DNA of 42,173 nt from RH-chloro-G1 sp003670575 (GTDB taxonomy: Bacteria > Chloroflexota > Dehalococcoidia > UBA2979), in the NCBI GenBank assembly GCA_947499615.1, contig CANMOP010000018.1, forward strand, positions 1 to 42,173. The letters run 5' to 3'. The notes under the pieces were generated by a model. That model saw nothing but the letters and a program-made list of their open reading frames with translations. It was not told where the DNA came from and ran no database searches. Shown here one piece after another: positions 33,828 to 41,459 of the stretch; positions within the stretch are counted from its first letter, which is position 1; each line of letters opens with the position of its first letter. The translations under genes were made by a program, and so were the position numbers.

Positions 33828-34562
33828 ATGAAGGTCATTGGCAGGGAGATCGGGGACGAGCTCATCAGCATGTACGGGCTGATCGAAGGGCGTGCCTCTG
33901 CGGCGGATCGCGCGGTGGAGGTCGTGCCGTTTGAGGGCCAGGGGCTCTCAGACGTGCACTGGACGCCGAAGAAGGTGGTGATCTCACTGCATTCCGGCGT
34001 GCCCACGCACTCCATCCCGCATGTGCTGGCAGTCGCGTTGCAACACGTGCGCCAGTCGCTGGATGGCTATCCGAGCATCACGAAGCCCAAGGGGCGCGAC
34101 CCGGAGGGCGCCGAGCTGGTGCGCGCGGCGTTGCGCGAACTGGTGCTGGAGCCGGATGCGGAGGTCGCGATCGGGCCGCTGGGTCTGGACCGCACCTGGG
34201 AGAACGAGCAGCGCCACCAGGGCTACAAGGCGCTGTTGGACAACCCGCCGGAAGACTGGAACGAGCCGGACACCCTCGGCAACTTGTTTGTCGCGTTGCA
34301 GTACGCACGGCTGGCGACTACCCACCCACCGCAGATGTGGAAGGCGCTGCAGAAGCGCACGGAGCAGGTGCTGCCGAACGCCGCAGAGCGTGGCGAGCTG
34401 GCGCTCTCCGTGCTGAAGCGCCGCCGCTGGGGCAGCCCGCGCGCCTGCCTCGATTCGTTCCTCTACCTGCGGCACGAGTTGGGCCTGGAGGACATCGTCC
34501 AGATCGAGGACGACGAGGGGAACATCTACGGCGACGCCGAGGAAGTCTCGGCGGGGGAGTAG
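33828..34562 (+). CDS. Hypothetical protein
   Basis: A 244-residue soluble protein that I cannot assign. It starts MKVIGREIGDELISMYGL after a GAGGGGGA Shine-Dalgarno, is rich in charged residues and helix formers, and ends with an acidic tail IEDDEGNIYGDAEEVSAGE. No signal peptide, TM helix, Cys pair or P-loop is seen. It is convergent with the next gene with only 3 bp between stops. Confidence 0.8.
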   Translation: MKVIGREIGDELISMYGLIEGRASAADRAVEVVPFEGQGLSDVHWTPKKVVISLHSGVPTHSIPHVLAVALQHVRQSLDGYPSITKPKGRDPEGAELVRAALRELVLEPDAEVAIGPLGLDRTWENEQRHQGYKALLDNPPEDWNEPDTLGNLFVALQYARLATTHPPQMWKALQKRTEQVLPNAAERGELALSVLKRRRWGSPRACLDSFLYLRHELGLEDIVQIEDDEGNIYGDAEEVSAGE

Positions 34563-34565
34563 CCG

Positions 34566-35375
34566 CTACCCGACTTTCGCCGGAGGCCGTGACGGCACAT
34601 GCGTCGCTGCTGCGGCCCGCGAGGCAGCAGCGACCGCGCCTTCCGCAATCGGTGTCGCGCCGTGCACTGGTGCGACTGTCTGAGGCGGTGGCGCGGCGGT
34701 AGTTGGGGTTTCGATGGCGGCTGGTGCGGTCGGATCGGCTGCGGGCGTCACGCTGGCTGGGGCGGCGGCTGGTGTAGTCGCCAGCGTCGCGGTCGCGGTC
34801 GCGGTCGCGGCTCGCGCTACCTTCGAGTAGTCGATCAGGAAGCGGAGCGCGGTCTCCCACCAGTTGAGCTGCGCGGTGGGGAGCGGCCCCGCGAGGATCG
34901 CGTCGGCCTGTTGCTTACTAGTGACCAGCGCCGGTGCGGGCTCGCGCTTCACCTCGGCGACCGCAAGATGCACTGCATCGTGGAGCGGCGCGCCGGCACC
35001 TAACAGGTCGCGCATCCCCTGCCACATCTCCTCCGCCGAGTCGTACGCGTCCGCTGCCCGGGCGGTGGTGGCGATGAGGCAGCTGCGCGCCGCGATCTGC
35101 TGCGCGTCCGGCACGAATTCTCCTGACTTGGTTGCCTTGAACAGCGCGTCCACCGCATCCAGCGGCGGCTTGCCGCCCGGGACGCTGCGCTGTATCTGCT
35201 CCGCCATCATCGGTGGCATGGAGGCGAGCAGATCGCGCAGGGCGATCGTCTGGGTGGCGCTCCGCTGCTGGCCCTCGAGCACCTTCGCGAACGTAGCGAC
35301 GGGCTCGCTTCTCGGGGCGGCGGCGGGCGCGTCGGCGGTCGGGGCGCCCGCGGCGGCGGTGGCGGAAACGTTCAT
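34566..35375 (-). CDS. Hypothetical Ala/Thr/Pro-rich protein
   Basis: A ~269-residue protein starting at the ATG at 35375 (GGTGAG just upstream). A globular helical part (~residues 25-185) contains FAKVLEGQQRSATQTIALRD and MPPMMAEQIQRSVPGGKPP, followed by a low-complexity C-terminal Ala/Thr/Pro/Val tail (~190-269) with ATATATAT-like runs. No signal peptide. The family is not recognised; a coding frame is supported by length and clean borders. Confidence 0.7.
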   Translation of the reverse strand: MNVSATAAAGAPTADAPAAAPRSEPVATFAKVLEGQQRSATQTIALRDLLASMPPMMAEQIQRSVPGGKPPLDAVDALFKATKSGEFVPDAQQIAARSCLIATTARAADAYDSAEEMWQGMRDLLGAGAPLHDAVHLAVAEVKREPAPALVTSKQQADAILAGPLPTAQLNWWETALRFLIDYSKVARAATATATATLATTPAAAPASVTPAADPTAPAAIETPTTAAPPPQTVAPVHGATPIAEGAVAAASRAAAATHVPSRPPAKVG

Positions 35376-35506
35376 GCTCACCACGATGCACCCCCGGCAC
35401 GCGGATCGCGCTCCGGGTTCCCCTGATGCCACCGCGCGGAACCTCGCATGTCTCGCAGGCCGACGCGGCGATCGAGGGGGCGCGCGCTGGGGTTATTCGA
35501 GGGGTG

Positions 35507-36052
35507 CTACGACGCGGCGTACAGCGCGCGCGTCGCGCGATCCAACCAACCGATGACGAAGGGCTGCCACTCCTGGTATCGCTCTAGGTACTGGCCGAAG
35601 AGCGCGGCGGGGGTTGCCGTCGGGCGTACCGGCTCCTGCAGCAGCCGCATATGCGCCTCGCTGGGCGTACGTCCGCCCTTGCGGTGGTTGCAGGCCTGAC
35701 ACGCCGCCACAAGGTTCTCCCACTCGTGTCCGCCGCCGCGGTGTCGAGGCATCACGTGATCCAGCGTCAGTTGGTCATCGGCCTTCCCGCAGTACTGGCA
35801 ACGCTGGTGGTCGCGCGCAAACACCTCGTTGCGGGTCAGTCGCACTCGCGGTCGCGGACGCTTCACCGGCTGATGGAGGCGAATCACCGAGGGGAGCGGA
35901 TAGCGGGTGTCGACGCCGAGGATCGAATCCCCTGACGCTTCGATGATCTCGGCCTTGCCGTGGTAGACCAGCACGAAGGCGCGCCGAACGGGGCAGACGT
36001 TCAGCGGCTCGTAGTTCTGGTTGAGGACCAGCGCGCTGCGCTCGATCGTCAC
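35507..36052 (-). CDS. HNH endonuclease
   Basis: A 181-residue HNH protein of the common chromosomal type. The N-terminal half (ALVLNQNYEPLNVCPVRRAF) is followed by the HNH-zinc motif CQYCGKADDQLTLDHVMPRH, then GGGHEWENLVAACQACN, which holds the two CxxC pairs, the catalytic His and the Asn. GTG start at 36052 with AGGTGG upstream. It stands alone; such proteins are widespread and not necessarily part of a restriction or mobile system. Confidence 0.92.
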   Translation of the reverse strand: MTIERSALVLNQNYEPLNVCPVRRAFVLVYHGKAEIIEASGDSILGVDTRYPLPSVIRLHQPVKRPRPRVRLTRNEVFARDHQRCQYCGKADDQLTLDHVMPRHRGGGHEWENLVAACQACNHRKGGRTPSEAHMRLLQEPVRPTATPAALFGQYLERYQEWQPFVIGWLDRATRALYAAS

Positions 36053-36137
36053 TCCACCTGCTCCCGCCTGACAGCGGCAAGTCTAGCGGATCGCGGGGGG
36101 CCTCGTCAGCGGTCGCAGCCGTCCGGGGGTGGAGTCG

Positions 36138-36692
36138 TTACGGCTTGGCGGCAGGGATCACGGGCAGCGTGGAGGGTGGAACGCCCCGGCGGAACAGTTC
36201 CAGCGCCTGATGGATCTCGTCGGGCAGGAACCGCTCCACCAGCGCCAGCGGGAGCCGCTGCATGAACAGCGGTGCGAGTGTGGAATCGGAGATCGCCCGG
36301 CTCAGCGGTGGCACGGCCGGGAACGCGGTCAGCGCCGACAGCAGCAGCGCGACCGTGAGCAGCCCGCGCACCAGCCCGAAGACCGCCCCGCCGAAGTGGT
36401 CCATCGGACCCAGCAGCAGCATCCCGGCCATCGTCTTCAGCAGCATCCCCAGCACCTGGCCGATGATCATGAAGCCGGCGAGGATCGCCACGAACGCGGT
36501 CAGGCTTCGCAGTTGCTCGTCGGCGACCAGAAAGTCCAGGTTTGCAGCCAGGCGTGCGTACAGCCGGCCCGCCACCACGCCGCCGACCAGCAGGCTGACC
36601 AGCGGCACCACCTGCCGAATCAGTCCGGCGCGGAACGCGCTGAAGGTCGGCCACGCGACCAGTGCGACGATGACAAGGTCAAGCCACTGCAT
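36138..36692 (-). CDS. CvpA family membrane protein
   Basis: A 184-residue protein with four hydrophobic helices and CvpA character: WLDLVIVALVAWPTFSAFRAG at the N-terminus, LVGGVVAGRLYARLA, and PMDHFGGAVFGLVRGLLTVA. CvpA homologues are conserved membrane proteins linked to colicin V export in E. coli and to envelope stress elsewhere; the precise job is unclear. The ATG at 36692 has no strong Shine-Dalgarno. Confidence 0.87.
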   Translation of the reverse strand: MQWLDLVIVALVAWPTFSAFRAGLIRQVVPLVSLLVGGVVAGRLYARLAANLDFLVADEQLRSLTAFVAILAGFMIIGQVLGMLLKTMAGMLLLGPMDHFGGAVFGLVRGLLTVALLLSALTAFPAVPPLSRAISDSTLAPLFMQRLPLALVERFLPDEIHQALELFRRGVPPSTLPVIPAAKP

Positions 36693-36729
36693 GCCAGCAA
36701 GTCTATCAGTGCTGGCGGCGAGCGCAGGA

Positions 36730-37188
36730 TCAGTCCGATTCGGCCTCGTCGCGATAGATGGTGTCGCGCGCAATGTCGCCCCAGGAGAAGAGCGCGGCCG
36801 CGAATCGCAACGCGGAGACGTCCTGGAGCTCTTCGAGCGGCAGGGCGCGCACAAAGGCGACCACGCGCTCGCTCACGCCGCCTTCCGAGTAGAAGTCCGC
36901 CGGCCGAAACACGCCAAACGTTGCGGAAGCGATTGGCTCGCCGCCCGGCTCAGCGCATGCCACCGCCAGCGCCAGCTGGTCGATGCCGTACGGGCGGCGC
37001 GTGCCGCCGATCTGCTCGCGGCACCACGCGACAATCTCGTCGCCTACGCCGGCAACCCGCTCGGCGCTCGGCGCACCATCGGCCAGCAGCCATTCGCCTT
37101 TGCGCAGGCCGTTGCCCAACCGAATGGAATCCTCCACCTGGTCGCGCAGCGTTGTAGGCCGGAAGCGGTTCAGCAGGCGAAATAGCAT
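36730..37188 (-). CDS. Hypothetical protein
   Basis: A 152-residue protein starting at the ATG at 37188 behind a G-run (GGGGGG). It is soluble, with no clear motif; segments include GIDQLALAVACAEPGGEPIA and the acidic C-terminus RDTIYRDEAESD. It sits 37 bp upstream of CvpA in the same direction and could be cotranscribed. Family unknown. Confidence 0.7.
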   Translation of the reverse strand: MLFRLLNRFRPTTLRDQVEDSIRLGNGLRKGEWLLADGAPSAERVAGVGDEIVAWCREQIGGTRRPYGIDQLALAVACAEPGGEPIASATFGVFRPADFYSEGGVSERVVAFVRALPLEELQDVSALRFAAALFSWGDIARDTIYRDEAESD

Positions 37189-37348
37189 CCCGGGCCCCCC
37201 TGCGTGGCGCGCAGTCGTGTGGGTATTCCCGATAGGGGAACTCCCATGACCCAATCATCGAACGGAACGCGTCCACGCACAGGTGTACGATTCCGCCTGT
37301 GCCCAATCTTTACCACCTCGATACCCCGCGTGATTGGAGCCGCTGAGC

Positions 37349-37711
37349 GTGGAGCGCGACCGTTTTCGTCGGCTGGTGCAGCGGGCCCTCCGCTCACTCC
37401 CGCGCGAGGTGCGCGTCGCTCTGGACAACGTGGCCGTCGTGACGGAGCGGGAACCATCGGCGGATGACCTGCGCAGCGCGGGGCTCGACGCCCACGACGA
37501 CCTGTTGGGCCTGTATATCGGGACGCCGCTGACCCAGCGCTCGGACTACTCCATGGCGCTGCCGGACCGCATCGTGATCTATCAGGGGCCGTTGGAGCGC
37601 CAATTCCGCAGCGCCGAGATTCCCGGGGAGATCGCCCGCACGGTGCTCCACGAGCTTGCCCATCACTTCGGCACGGAAGATGAGCGATTGGACGCCCTTG
37701 GCATGGGCTAG
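37349..37711 (+). CDS. Minimal metallopeptidase (zincin-like, HExxH)
   Basis: A 120-residue protein of the small bacterial metallopeptidase family. The zinc-binding motif is HELAHHFGTEDERLDALG near the C-terminus, with Glu as the general base; the core has GLYIGTPLTQRS and PDRIVIYQGPLERQF. I choose the GTG at 37349 (GGAG 9 nt upstream) over the TTG at 37334, which is part of that Shine-Dalgarno. It converges with the glycerate kinase gene 20 bp away. Confidence 0.92.
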   Translation: MERDRFRRLVQRALRSLPREVRVALDNVAVVTEREPSADDLRSAGLDAHDDLLGLYIGTPLTQRSDYSMALPDRIVIYQGPLERQFRSAEIPGEIARTVLHELAHHFGTEDERLDALGMG

Positions 37712-37731
37712 TCGCGGGTGCCGATGTCGGG

Positions 37732-38874
37732 TCAGTGCTCCCGCAACCACCGAGTCATGAGGCGTGCCGCGGCCGCGCTGACCAGTTCCTCTCCTGCCCG
37801 CATCGCCTGCTCCGTGGGCATCCCAGGTGGGCTGCTGGCCTCCGCGTCTGCGACCGTCGCGGGTACGGCCTCGATGCTGCCCGCGACGACGATGCAGGGC
37901 CGCCCAGCAGCCGCTGCGAGCGCTGCGATGTGCGCGACGGTCTTGCCGAACGCGGTCTGCGTGTCCAGTCGACCTTCGCCCGTCACCACCAGGTCGGCCT
38001 GCGCGATCGCCTCCGCCAGGTGTACCGCCTCCGCGACCAGCGCCGCGCCGCTCTCGATCGTCACGTCGGCGCCGGCGGCTCGCCCGATGGCCACCAGGCC
38101 GGCGGCGATCCCGCCTCCCGCGCCCCCGCCGTCCAACTCGGCGATCGGGACGCCGAGGTCCCGCGCGACGACGCGTGCCCACTGCTTCAGCGCGCGCTCC
38201 AGCATCGGCGCCGTCTCCGGCGTGACGCCCTTTTGCGGGCCATATACCGCAGTCGCGCCCTCTGCACCGAGCAATCGATTTGTGACATCGACGGCTATGC
38301 GCAGCCGCACCCCGCGCAGCATCGTCTCCACCCCGGCGGCATCGATGCGGTCCAGTCGGTCGAGGTGCCGTGGGCCCGGCGGCAGCGGGGTGCCGTGGTC
38401 ATCGAGCAGTACGCAGCCGAGCGCCTGTGCCAGCCCCGCGCCACCATCGTTCGTGGCGGTTCCGCCGACGCCAACGATGATTTCGCGCGCGCCCGCCAGC
38501 AACGCCTGTCGCAATTGCTCGCCCACCCCGGTGCTGGTCGCGTTCGCGGGGTCACGTGCGCCGACCGGGACGAGTGTGAGGCCGACGGTGGCGGCTGCCT
38601 CGATCACCGCGAGTGGCGTCGAGCCCACGCGGTCGACCAGCCCGAACCGTGCATCCATCGGTGCGCCGAGGGGACCGGTGGCGCTGCGCTCGATAGTCGG
38701 CGCGCCGACTGTGGCACAGACGATCGCGACGAGCCCGGGGCCGCCGTCCGCCATCGGCTGCTCGATCACCTCGGCATCTGGCGACGCGCGATGCAGGCCG
38801 GTGGCGATAGCGCGTGTGGCCTGCATCGCCGTCAGCGAGCCCTTGAACTCCTGCGCGCAGACCAGGATGCGCAC
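37732..38874 (-). CDS. Glycerate kinase
   Basis: Phosphorylates glycerate to phosphoglycerate. The 380-residue protein shows ILVCAQEFKGSLTA at the N-terminus, MADGGPG, VGVGGTATNDGGAGLAQALG, DVTNRLLGAEGATAVYGPQKG and VVTGEGRLDTQTAFGKT, all hallmarks of the GarK/GlxK family. GTG start. Together with the transketolase downstream it belongs to central carbon metabolism. A small membrane protein gene lies 4 bp upstream on the same strand. Confidence 0.95.
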   Translation of the reverse strand: MRILVCAQEFKGSLTAMQATRAIATGLHRASPDAEVIEQPMADGGPGLVAIVCATVGAPTIERSATGPLGAPMDARFGLVDRVGSTPLAVIEAAATVGLTLVPVGARDPANATSTGVGEQLRQALLAGAREIIVGVGGTATNDGGAGLAQALGCVLLDDHGTPLPPGPRHLDRLDRIDAAGVETMLRGVRLRIAVDVTNRLLGAEGATAVYGPQKGVTPETAPMLERALKQWARVVARDLGVPIAELDGGGAGGGIAAGLVAIGRAAGADVTIESGAALVAEAVHLAEAIAQADLVVTGEGRLDTQTAFGKTVAHIAALAAAAGRPCIVVAGSIEAVPATVADAEASSPPGMPTEQAMRAGEELVSAAAARLMTRWLREH

Positions 38875-38878
38875 GCCG

Positions 38879-39070
38879 TCAGGAAGCCCATTGCAGCAGC
38901 AGTCGAAGCCCCGCGGAGATCACGATGGCGGCGACGTATGCGTACGCCACCACCCGGATGCGGTGTCCGAGATCGCGGAATCGGGAGCCGGAGCCGCGCC
39001 GCTGATAGAGGAAGGCAAAGCCCAACCCCGCGATTGCGACGAGGAACAGCAGCAGTGCGAGCTTCGACAT
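38879..39070 (-). CDS. Small membrane protein
   Basis: A 63-residue protein with two hydrophobic helices (~residues 2-20 and ~40-60) and a basic loop YQRRGSGSRFRDLGHR between. The ATG at 39070 is used; TTG at 39076 is also in frame. It is 4 bp from glycerate kinase and presumably cotranscribed. Family unknown. Confidence 0.7.
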   Translation of the reverse strand: MSKLALLLFLVAIAGLGFAFLYQRRGSGSRFRDLGHRIRVVAYAYVAAIVISAGLRLLLQWAS

Positions 39071-39103
39071 GGCCAATATCGTACCGGCTCCACCGCGCCC
39101 ATG

Positions 39104-39132
39104 TTGACAAGAACGGACGTGCTACGTAGTCT
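39104..39132 (+). promoter_or_regulatory. Sigma70-type promoter for the small zinc-ribbon gene
   Basis: A perfect TTGACA (39104-39109), 17-nt spacer, then TAGTCT (39127-39132). The predicted start is near 39139, just before the SOS-type box. Confidence 0.75.
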
Positions 39133-39143
39133 CGATACTATTA

Positions 39144-39155
39144 GAACGTGCGTTC
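39144..39155 (+). promoter_or_regulatory. SOS (LexA)-type box
   Basis: GAACGTGCGTTC, i.e. GAAC-N4-GTTC with 5-bp arms GAACG/CGTTC, matches the Gram-positive/actinobacterial LexA consensus. It lies 12 bp after the -10 and 18 bp before the start codon, a repressing position. Confidence 0.6.
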
Positions 39156-39172
39156 GTAACAAGGAGGCTGCG

Positions 39173-39343
39173 ATGGACGCCCTCGCCGCTACCACTATCG
39201 AGATGTTCACCACCCGGCGACTGCGCCGGATCGTCGCGCGTGGGCCTCGATGTCCAGACTGCGCCGGCCCGCTCGTCTTCGGCGAGGGATGCCACGTCTG
39301 CCCGGTCTGCGGCTTCTCCGCCTGCGAGCGCGCCGCGGGCTGA
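39173..39343 (+). CDS. Small zinc-ribbon protein resembling NrdJ C-terminal tail
   Basis: A 56-residue protein with a perfect Shine-Dalgarno AAGGAGG (39161-39167) at 5 nt. After a basic N-terminus (MFTTRRLRRIVARG) comes CPDCAGPLVFGEGCHVCPVCGF, with four to six Cys. This is very like the zinc-ribbon tail of adenosylcobalamin-dependent class II ribonucleotide reductases (C-P-x-C-G...LVF-x-EGC-x-x-C...CG-x-S-x-C), but stands alone here. An SOS-type operator and a good promoter lie upstream. It could act in DNA repair or nucleotide supply, or be an unrelated zinc ribbon; role unknown. Confidence 0.75.
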   Translation: MDALAATTIEMFTTRRLRRIVARGPRCPDCAGPLVFGEGCHVCPVCGFSACERAAG

Positions 39344-39366
39344 CCGCCAGCTCCGGAGGGCTTTCG

Positions 39367-39396
39367 TAGACCGCCTGCCGCTTGCGCACGTATACT
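39367..39396 (+). promoter_or_regulatory. Candidate promoter for the transketolase genes
   Basis: TAGACC (39367-39372), 18-nt spacer, TATACT (39391-39396). The -10 is strong and the -35 matches 4 of 6. Predicted start ~39403, a ~26-nt leader to the GTG. Confidence 0.6.
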
Positions 39397-39428
39397 CGCG
39401 CCGATTCCTGACGCGAAGGGCAATGCTT

Positions 39429-40259
39429 GTGGTCACTTCGGCCCCCATGGATCTGCAATCTCTGTCTCGCCGCGTGCGTGAGCACGTGCTGCGTATGGTG
39501 TACGGCGCGCAATCGGGCCACATCGGTGGCTCCTTTTCGGCGGCGGACATCATGGCGGTGCTCTATACGGAGGTGCTGAAGCACGACCCGCAGCGGCCGG
39601 ACTGGCCGCAGCGCGACCGCTTCATCATGAGCAAGGGCCACTGCACTCCGGTGCAGTACGCCATCCTTGCCGAGATGGGCTACCTCCCGGTCGAGGAGCT
39701 CTCCACGTTCCGCAAGAAGGGAACGCGGCTCCAGGGCCACTCCGTCCTCGGCAAGCCGGCTGGCGTCGATAACACGGCGGGCTCGCTTGGCATGGGGCTC
39801 TCCTTCGGCCTCGGCATCGCGCTCGGCGCTCGCCTGCGTGGCGAGGACCTGAGCACCTACGTGCTGATGGGCGATGGCGAGCAGGCCGAGGGCCAGGTCT
39901 GGGAAGCTGCGATGGCCGCGGCCTATCACAAGGCCGATCGGCTGGTGGCGATCATCGACCGCAACAAGATTCAGAACGACGACTTCGTTGCGAACCAGAT
40001 GGTCTCGGAGCCGCTCGATGAGAAGTACCGCGCGTTCGGCTGGGCCGTGCGTGACGGCCTCGATGGGCACAATTTCGAGCAGATCGCCGAGGGGCTGCGC
40101 TGGGCCCGCGACGTGCAAGGCCAGCCGGCCTGCGTGATCTTCGACACCATCAAGGGCAAGGGCGTCTCCTTCATGGAGAACAACCCGGGATTCCACGGCG
40201 CTGCACCCAGTGCCGATCAACTCGCCGCCGCCTTGCAAGAGCTCGGAGTTGCCCCGTGA
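39429..40259 (+). CDS. Transketolase, N-terminal (TPP-binding) subunit
   Basis: Split-type transketolase alpha half, 276 residues. It has the TPP-Mg site GDGEQAEGQVWEA ... DRNKIQND, SKGHCTPVQYA and GSLGMGLSFGLGIALGAR, all typical of two-subunit transketolases. The start is uncertain: GTG at 39429 has GAAGGG at 8 nt, ATG at 39423 is too close and ATG at 39447 too far. It overlaps the C-terminal gene by 4 bp (GTGA). Confidence 0.94.
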   Translation: MVTSAPMDLQSLSRRVREHVLRMVYGAQSGHIGGSFSAADIMAVLYTEVLKHDPQRPDWPQRDRFIMSKGHCTPVQYAILAEMGYLPVEELSTFRKKGTRLQGHSVLGKPAGVDNTAGSLGMGLSFGLGIALGARLRGEDLSTYVLMGDGEQAEGQVWEAAMAAAYHKADRLVAIIDRNKIQNDDFVANQMVSEPLDEKYRAFGWAVRDGLDGHNFEQIAEGLRWARDVQGQPACVIFDTIKGKGVSFMENNPGFHGAAPSADQLAAALQELGVAP

Positions 40260-41203
40260 CCACCACTGCGCCAGAAGTCGCCGCCACTCGCGAGGCCTTG
40301 GGCCCCACGCTGATCCGGCTGCGCAACGAGGGGCTGGACATCGTGGTCGTGGACGCCGACCTCGGCGCGTCCACCTCGGCGCGGCGCTTCAAGAGTGAGT
40401 TCCCGGATCGCTGGTTCTCGTTCGGGATCGCGGAGCAGAACATGTTCTCCGCGGCCGGTGGACTGGCCACCATGGGCTACACCGTGTTCGCCAGCACCTT
40501 CGCGGTGTTCGCGGAGCACGCGTACGACCAGATCCGGATGAACATCGCGCAGCCGAACCTCAACGTGAAGATCGTCGTCTCGCATGGCGGCGTCTCCGTT
40601 GGCGAGGATGGCGCGTCGGCTCAGTCCATCGAGGACTTCGCGCTGTTCGCTTCGCTCATGAACTTCCGCTGCATCGTCCCGGCCGACGTCGTCGAAGCCG
40701 CGGCTGCCGAGGAGTGCGCTGCTCGCACGCCCGGCCCGTTCTTCATTCGCACCGGCCGCGCCCGCACTCGCACGCTGTACACGGACGGCCCGAAGTTCCG
40801 CCTGGGCGTCGCCGACCGCATGCGCGAGGGCACTGACCTCACGATTGTCGCCTGCGGTCTCATGGTGGAGCGCGCGCTGGACGCCGCTACTGCCCTGCAG
40901 AACGAGGGCATCTCCGCACGCGTGCTGAACATGGCGACCATCCGCCCCCTGGATGAGGAGGCGCTGGTCGCCGCCGCGCGCGAGACGGGTGCGATCGTCG
41001 TTGCGGAGGAGCACCTCTCGCACACCGGCCTCGGTGGGATGTGCGCGCAGCTGCTCGCATCGAAGCAGCCGGTGCCGATGGAGTTCGTCGGCGTCCCGAA
41101 CCGCTACGGCGAGTCCGGCACCTGGTCGGAGGTGCTGGAGATCATGGGCCTCACCGCGCAGGGCGTCGCCGACGCCGCGCGCCGCGTTGTGGCCCGCAAG
41201 TAG
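40256..41203 (+). CDS. Transketolase, C-terminal (pyrimidine-binding) subunit
   Basis: Second half of the split transketolase, 315 residues. It carries VVVDADLGASTSARRF, FGIAEQNMFSAAGGLA (with the catalytic Glu of the pyrimidine domain), VVSHGGVSVGEDGASAQS and the C-terminal VVAEEHLSHTGLGGM domain. The two products form the active heteromer for the pentose-phosphate pathway. GTG at 40256 overlaps the N-half stop. Confidence 0.95.
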   Translation: MTTTAPEVAATREALGPTLIRLRNEGLDIVVVDADLGASTSARRFKSEFPDRWFSFGIAEQNMFSAAGGLATMGYTVFASTFAVFAEHAYDQIRMNIAQPNLNVKIVVSHGGVSVGEDGASAQSIEDFALFASLMNFRCIVPADVVEAAAAEECAARTPGPFFIRTGRARTRTLYTDGPKFRLGVADRMREGTDLTIVACGLMVERALDAATALQNEGISARVLNMATIRPLDEEALVAAARETGAIVVAEEHLSHTGLGGMCAQLLASKQPVPMEFVGVPNRYGESGTWSEVLEIMGLTAQGVADAARRVVARK

Positions 41204-41459
41204 ATAGCGGCCCGGCGACCGCGCTGCTGCCGCTGTTCGTTGTTCGGCGTGTCTCGAACGTGTCGGTGATTGTGTATGCGCGCGCATTTGCTTTGCCGCC
41301 ATGTGCGTTCGGCCGAGTGATCGCGCGTAGATGTGGCTGCTCAGCCGACGTGAAGTATACCGGCGGCTCGACTCGTTCCAGCCACGTGCGGTACGCGTGG
41401 TGGGTTGTGATTTGAGTGGTGGAGGCTATCCAGCAGCCCCACCACTCATGCCTCCAAAT
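41204..41459. other. 256-bp intergenic region with imperfect inverted repeat
   Basis: Between the convergent transketolase and Cys-rich protein genes. It holds no supported gene. At 41414-41447 GAGTGGTGG pairs with CCACCACTC (9 bp, 16-nt loop), and GGAGGC/GCCTCC offers an alternative pairing. T-tracts are lacking, so a terminator role is only possible. Confidence 0.5.

Noticed and set aside
35507..36052. HNH gene as sign of a mobile intron or restriction system
   Set aside because: No intron boundaries, methyltransferase or repeats nearby; this HNH type is a common stand-alone chromosomal gene.
37718..39343. 541-codon + strand open frame across glycerate kinase
   Set aside because: Antisense to a clear glycerate kinase; only its last 56 codons (39173-39343), with their own promoter and Shine-Dalgarno, are kept as a gene.
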